Shown: in pieces, positions 60,722 to 64,000 of the stretch
Position numbering within the stretch: the stretch's first letter is position 1
How the letters are laid out: every line of letters begins with the position of its first letter
DNA from: Streptomyces sp. NRRL F-5122
GTDB taxonomy: Bacteria; Actinomycetota; Actinomycetes; Streptomycetales; Streptomycetaceae
Assembly: GCF_001507435.1 (NCBI RefSeq)
Contig: NZ_LMWH01000026.1
Span: 1 to 64,000 of the forward strand
DNA length: 64,000 nt
Reading direction: 5' to 3'
Program-made: the position numbers and the translations under genes
The notes under the pieces: model-generated
What the model saw: the letters and a program-made list of their open reading frames with translations, nothing else
Databases searched by the model: none
What the model was told of the DNA's origin: nothing

Positions 60722-63700
60722 TCAGTGGTGCTCGAGGAGTACCGCTGCCGTGCCCAGTGCGGGGATGTCCAGCGTCACCTCGCCGTCGTGCAGGGGGAGT
60801 CGGGCGGAGGGGGTACCCAGGTAGTTCGACCGGTGCGCGGCAAGGACCGGGAAGCCGGCCCGAACGGGGCAGGCCACCGGTTCCTCGGCGAAGGACTGCA
60901 GCCGCAGTAGCACCCGACCGGGTGCGGGCGTGGTGGCGCCGACCAACCTCACCCGGGAGTCACCCAGTTCGGCGAAGGTCAGGGAGGCGGGTGCAGCCTC
61001 CGGCTCCGGCCCCCTGGCGCGCACGGCGTGCAGGGGGCGGCTCCAGGCGGCGGCCGTGCGTGGGCCGAGACCGGCGTCCGTGCCGCCGCAGGCGATGCTG
61101 TAGCGGAAGGTGAACTCGAAGCCCTGCTCGCTGGGGAAGTTCGTGTCCCAGAGGTTGTTGTGGATCCAGGAGAAGACAGTGGAGGGCTCGTCGTGACCCA
61201 TGGTCTTCGGGAACGGGGCGTACGGCAGCGCGATGTTGCCGAACTGAACCAGCGGCGCGTCCTGGCTGGCCCAGGCGACGGTGAACTCGTCCTCCCGCAG
61301 GGTGATCCAGCGGCGCACGGCGCGCATGTGCAAGGCGGATCCCGGGACGACCGGGAGGCCGTTGCCGGTGGCGCCGCCGGACGCCTCCATGCGCACCGTG
61401 GGCGTACCGAACGCGAACGGGAAGGCGAAGTAGGCGCTCTCCTTACCGGTGGTGGCGTCCTTGTCGACGCGATTCTCGATGTCGAGACGGGCGACGCCGC
61501 GCGGCAGTGTGAGAGTGGTGCGCACCCGGTTGGCGCCCGCGGGACGGGTCTCGTATGTGATCGTCTCGGCGGTGGTGGTCGACCGGCGGGCGATCAGGGC
61601 GGCCGGCGGCGCCACGGAGCGGTCGCCAAGGTGCTCCAGGCGGTCGGAGCCGGTGGTGCGGCTGGAGTTGTGGTTGAAGCCGCCTGCGGTGGTGTAGCTG
61701 TCGTGGATGTAGGCGTTGAAGCCGGTGACGGCGTCGTCACGGACCAGTTCGCGGCCGGTGGCCTTGTCGGTGACGGAGCCGATGCAGGCGCGGGCGAGAT
61801 CCACGCGGACGGCGAGGTGCTCGTTCTCCAGGAGCAGCGGTTCGGCCAGCGCGTAGGCCGCGGCGGCGGTCTCGGCGGGGTCCTCCCGCTCGGTGCCGCC
61901 AGTGGGGTTCCAGCCGGTGGCGGCCTTGAGGACGGCCTCTTCGGCCGCGTCGCCGATCGCCTCTTCGGCGATCCGGATGTCGAGGCGGACGGAGCCTGCC
62001 GGCGGCACGTCGTCCACACGCACCAGCAGGAAGCGGCCTGCGTCCCGGTGGTCGTCGTTGACCTGGGGACGTTCCTCATGGTGCAGGTGCGCACCGGTAC
62101 GGCCGTCGCGGACCACAACGGGTTGTTCCAGCGGGACGCTGGACTCGGGCAGGAAGATGCGTACGACGTCGGTACGCGCCCAGGAGCAGGTGTTGACGAC
62201 GTGGTAGGAGGCGGGAACGCCGGCCGGGGAGGCGAGTCGCTGGCCCAGTCGCGCGGCGGCGCGGTTCAGCAGTGACTGCCCTTCGTCGTGGGCGCGCAGG
62301 GCCTGCCCGTACTTCCAGTGCCACTGCTGTTCGCCGGAGTGCCCACCGTGGTCGCCGTGTGTCCAGGGGTCACCTGCACCCCAGGTGTGCTCGTCGAAGA
62401 GGGACACCGACTCGTAGACGCCGGCCGCGTCGCGGCTGTCGTCCTCGGCCCCGGCGGCGCCGAGGACACCCGCGAAGGTGCCGAGGGTCTGGGCGTCGGC
62501 GACGACGGACTGGGCTGTGCGGGCCAGGGACAGCGGGTGGGCGCCCGAGCCGACACCGTCGACCCACCAGTCGGTCCAGTCGCCCTCGAAGGTGCGGATC
62601 TGGTCGCCCAGCCGGGACTCGGCGTCGGCGAAGAAGTCCTCGTTGCGCGACAGCCTCAGCTGCGGATAGGCCCAGGTCTCGTTCCAGCGGCGCACGGTGT
62701 CGGCGATGATCCGGCGTGGCGGCGCGTTGTCGCCGAACTTGCCCTGCACGCGCAGGTGCAGCACGTCCCACGGGTACGGCTCGCGCTTGATCTCCTCCTG
62801 GTCCATTGCCCAACCGAAGATGCCGCCGCGATAGGGGTACGGGTTGCTGGCGAGGGAGGTCAGATAGGACGGCAGGAGATCGTCGACGCTGCCGTAGTCG
62901 GTGTCGAAGCCCAGCAGCGGGCCCTCCATGTAGGCCAGGCCGTGCGGCGTGTCGGTGACCCACACCAGCAGGCTGTTGCCGCTGGGTGCGCGCCAGCGGA
63001 ACAGACGCGGCAGCTTCTCCCCGCCGACGAGGTGCGGTACCGAGCGACCGGCCCAGTTGTGCGCCACCGACAGGTACTTCACGCCGGCGTCACTGAGCGC
63101 GTCGACCAAACCGACGACCGATCCGGGCACATCGGTCTGCATGGCCGAGGTGAAGTCGACGCCGTAGCGCTCCCTCACCTCATGGGCCATGCGCAGCAGT
63201 TCGTGCAGTTCGTCGGTGGAGCAGGTCTCGGTGTGCAGGTTGAAGGGCATGGCGGTGAGCTCGATCCTGCCCTCGCGCACCCGCCGTACGAACTCCTCGA
63301 CCTGTTCGGCCGGCCGCGCGTCGGCCCACTGCCGGAAGGACCACAGCGACTCGACACACCACCGGAACTGGGACTCGGGTGCCCAGTCGTCGGTGGCACG
63401 GGTCAGCTCGAGGCAGGAGTCGAGGAAGGACAGGTGCTCGGCCAGCACCCTGCCTTGCGGGTCGGTGTATCCGATGTCCAGGTGCGAGTGGTGGACGAGG
63501 TGGACGGTCCAGCGGCGTTGGGGGGTGAGAGTGACGTCGATTCCGCTGTCCGGGTCGCTTCCGTGCAGGCCCACCGTGACCCGCTGCGCGGTGTCGACGG
63601 CGGGCAGCAGCAGGCGGACCGAGCGGTTGGGCCCGGCGATGCGTTCGGCGGGGAGTGCGCTGCCGGACTCGGTGCGTACCGTGAGCTCGTCCGGGAGTCG

Positions 63701-63895
63701 GGATCCGTTCACCGCTTCCACCCGCAGTGACTGCAGCAGGCCGCCGTTCCCGGCGCGGCGCAGAAGTGGTTCGACGGTGAGACGCAGGGCGCTGCCGCCC
63801 AGACTGCCTTCGGCGCTCACGACTGAGCCGCGAAGGCTGTCGCGTATCCGGTCGTTGTCCCAGTCGGTCGTACGGACGAGTGCCCGTGTGGTCAT
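60722..63895 (-). CDS. GH38 alpha-mannosidase
   Basis: A 1057-residue glycosidase. GH38 catalytic core: VHLVHHSHLDIGYTDPQG (zinc site His/Asp), the nucleophile Asp in SAMQTDVPGSVVGL, WRAPSGNSLLVWVTDTPHG, and the middle-domain DEHTWGAGDPWTHGD. The C-terminal beta-sandwich domains carry YAPFPKTMGHDEPSTVFSWI and FTFRYSIACGG. The ATG at 63895 has GGAGAG six bases upstream and comes 33 bases after a sugar-permease stop. No signal peptide: it acts inside the cell on imported mannosides. The neighbours phosphorylate and isomerise the mannose released. The exact mannoside linkage cannot be read from the sequence. Confidence 0.92.
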   Translation of the reverse strand: MTTRALVRTTDWDNDRIRDSLRGSVVSAEGSLGGSALRLTVEPLLRRAGNGGLLQSLRVEAVNGSRLPDELTVRTESGSALPAERIAGPNRSVRLLLPAVDTAQRVTVGLHGSDPDSGIDVTLTPQRRWTVHLVHHSHLDIGYTDPQGRVLAEHLSFLDSCLELTRATDDWAPESQFRWCVESLWSFRQWADARPAEQVEEFVRRVREGRIELTAMPFNLHTETCSTDELHELLRMAHEVRERYGVDFTSAMQTDVPGSVVGLVDALSDAGVKYLSVAHNWAGRSVPHLVGGEKLPRLFRWRAPSGNSLLVWVTDTPHGLAYMEGPLLGFDTDYGSVDDLLPSYLTSLASNPYPYRGGIFGWAMDQEEIKREPYPWDVLHLRVQGKFGDNAPPRRIIADTVRRWNETWAYPQLRLSRNEDFFADAESRLGDQIRTFEGDWTDWWVDGVGSGAHPLSLARTAQSVVADAQTLGTFAGVLGAAGAEDDSRDAAGVYESVSLFDEHTWGAGDPWTHGDHGGHSGEQQWHWKYGQALRAHDEGQSLLNRAAARLGQRLASPAGVPASYHVVNTCSWARTDVVRIFLPESSVPLEQPVVVRDGRTGAHLHHEERPQVNDDHRDAGRFLLVRVDDVPPAGSVRLDIRIAEEAIGDAAEEAVLKAATGWNPTGGTEREDPAETAAAAYALAEPLLLENEHLAVRVDLARACIGSVTDKATGRELVRDDAVTGFNAYIHDSYTTAGGFNHNSSRTTGSDRLEHLGDRSVAPPAALIARRSTTTAETITYETRPAGANRVRTTLTLPRGVARLDIENRVDKDATTGKESAYFAFPFAFGTPTVRMEASGGATGNGLPVVPGSALHMRAVRRWITLREDEFTVAWASQDAPLVQFGNIALPYAPFPKTMGHDEPSTVFSWIHNNLWDTNFPSEQGFEFTFRYSIACGGTDAGLGPRTAAAWSRPLHAVRARGPEPEAAPASLTFAELGDSRVRLVGATTPAPGRVLLRLQSFAEEPVACPVRAGFPVLAAHRSNYLGTPSARLPLHDGEVTLDIPALGTAAVLLEHH

Positions 63896-63928
63896 GCGGA
63901 TCTCTCCAGATCGTGCTGAGGGACGGGG

Positions 63929-64000
63929 CTAACGTGCGGTCGCGGTGATGCCGCGCAGGAACAGGCCGCGGAAAACCAGGAAGACGACCAGGGTGGGAAG
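63929..64000 (-). CDS. carbohydrate ABC transporter permease, C-terminal end (runs off right edge)
   Basis: Only the last 23 codons are visible, ending at TAG (63931-63929). They read LPTLVVFLVFRGLFLRGITA and TAR. P-x-LVVFLxFxxxFxxGIxxT is the conserved tail of MalG-type (CUT1) permeases, the part that follows the last transmembrane helix. It is the gene immediately upstream of the GH38 mannosidase (33-base gap), so the operon brings in its own substrate. The EAA loop, the other permease and the binding protein should lie to the right of the window. Confidence 0.8.
   Translation of the reverse strand, partial: LPTLVVFLVFRGLFLRGITATAR

Overview
The window is very GC-rich, uses GTG as well as ATG starts, and is dense with short operons, one-component regulators, sugar ABC transporters, glycosidases, Tat-exported proteins and a NarL-type two-component pair. 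This gene style points to a Streptomyces or a close relative, in an accessory or catabolic part of the chromosome. No rRNA, tRNA or CRISPR array is visible. The ends cut through two genes: an aldo/keto reductase on the left and a sugar ABC permease on the right.

Layout. (1) 1-11 kb: a divergent carbohydrate locus. Leftward: a medium-chain dehydrogenase, a ketose-3-epimerase-like TIM barrel, an MGH1/GH63-like glycosidase and an amylo-alpha-1,6-glucosidase-like protein, all overlapping or nearly so, then the aldo/keto reductase. Rightward: a lipoprotein binding protein, two permeases, a ROK repressor and a Gfo/Idh/MocA oxidoreductase. An inverted repeat that overlaps a near-consensus promoter lies between the two arms. 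(2) 11-24 kb: mixed small enzymes and regulators (frameshifted amidohydrolase, alpha/beta hydrolases, ABM-domain protein, AraC, SDR, EamA exporter, GntR, PEBP protein, acetyltransferase, ECF sigma factor) with decayed FecCD permease pieces and several single-base frameshifts. (3) 24-31 kb: a Tat-exported VioB-like ferritin-fold protein, then an M19 dipeptidase/amidohydrolase pair divergent from an IclR regulator/ornithine-cyclodeaminase pair, with a perfect inverted repeat between them. (4) 31-42 kb: HTH regulator and MFS exporter, an MmyB-type regulator next to a SnoaL-like protein, an aldehyde dehydrogenase, a large PHP-phosphoesterase/BNR-propeller protein, a catalytic-domain-only alanyl-tRNA-synthetase-like protein, and an MgtC-like membrane protein. 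(5) 42-51 kb: a NarL-type two-component pair divergent from a GAF/degenerate-phosphatase/ATPase regulator, a HEAT-repeat DNA-alkylation-repair-like protein, a second MmyB-type regulator divergent from an SDR with a 23-bp perfect palindrome between them, a YdeI-like protein and an ISL3 transposase relic. (6) 51-57 kb: a LuxR-type regulator divergent from a 1338-residue secreted serine peptidase with sedolisin-like active-site spacing. (7) 57-64 kb: a leftward mannoside operon (sugar permease, GH38 alpha-mannosidase, mannose-6-phosphate isomerase-like protein, ROK sugar kinase, LacI repressor).

How it fits together. The two ends of the window are separate sugar import and breakdown operons, each carrying its own repressor. 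Between them are several regulator/enzyme pairs that share intergenic palindromes, which suggests small ligand-responsive switches. Five otherwise good genes each need a one-base correction; three of these are at short G/C runs. Either the assembly carries indel errors or this region is decaying.
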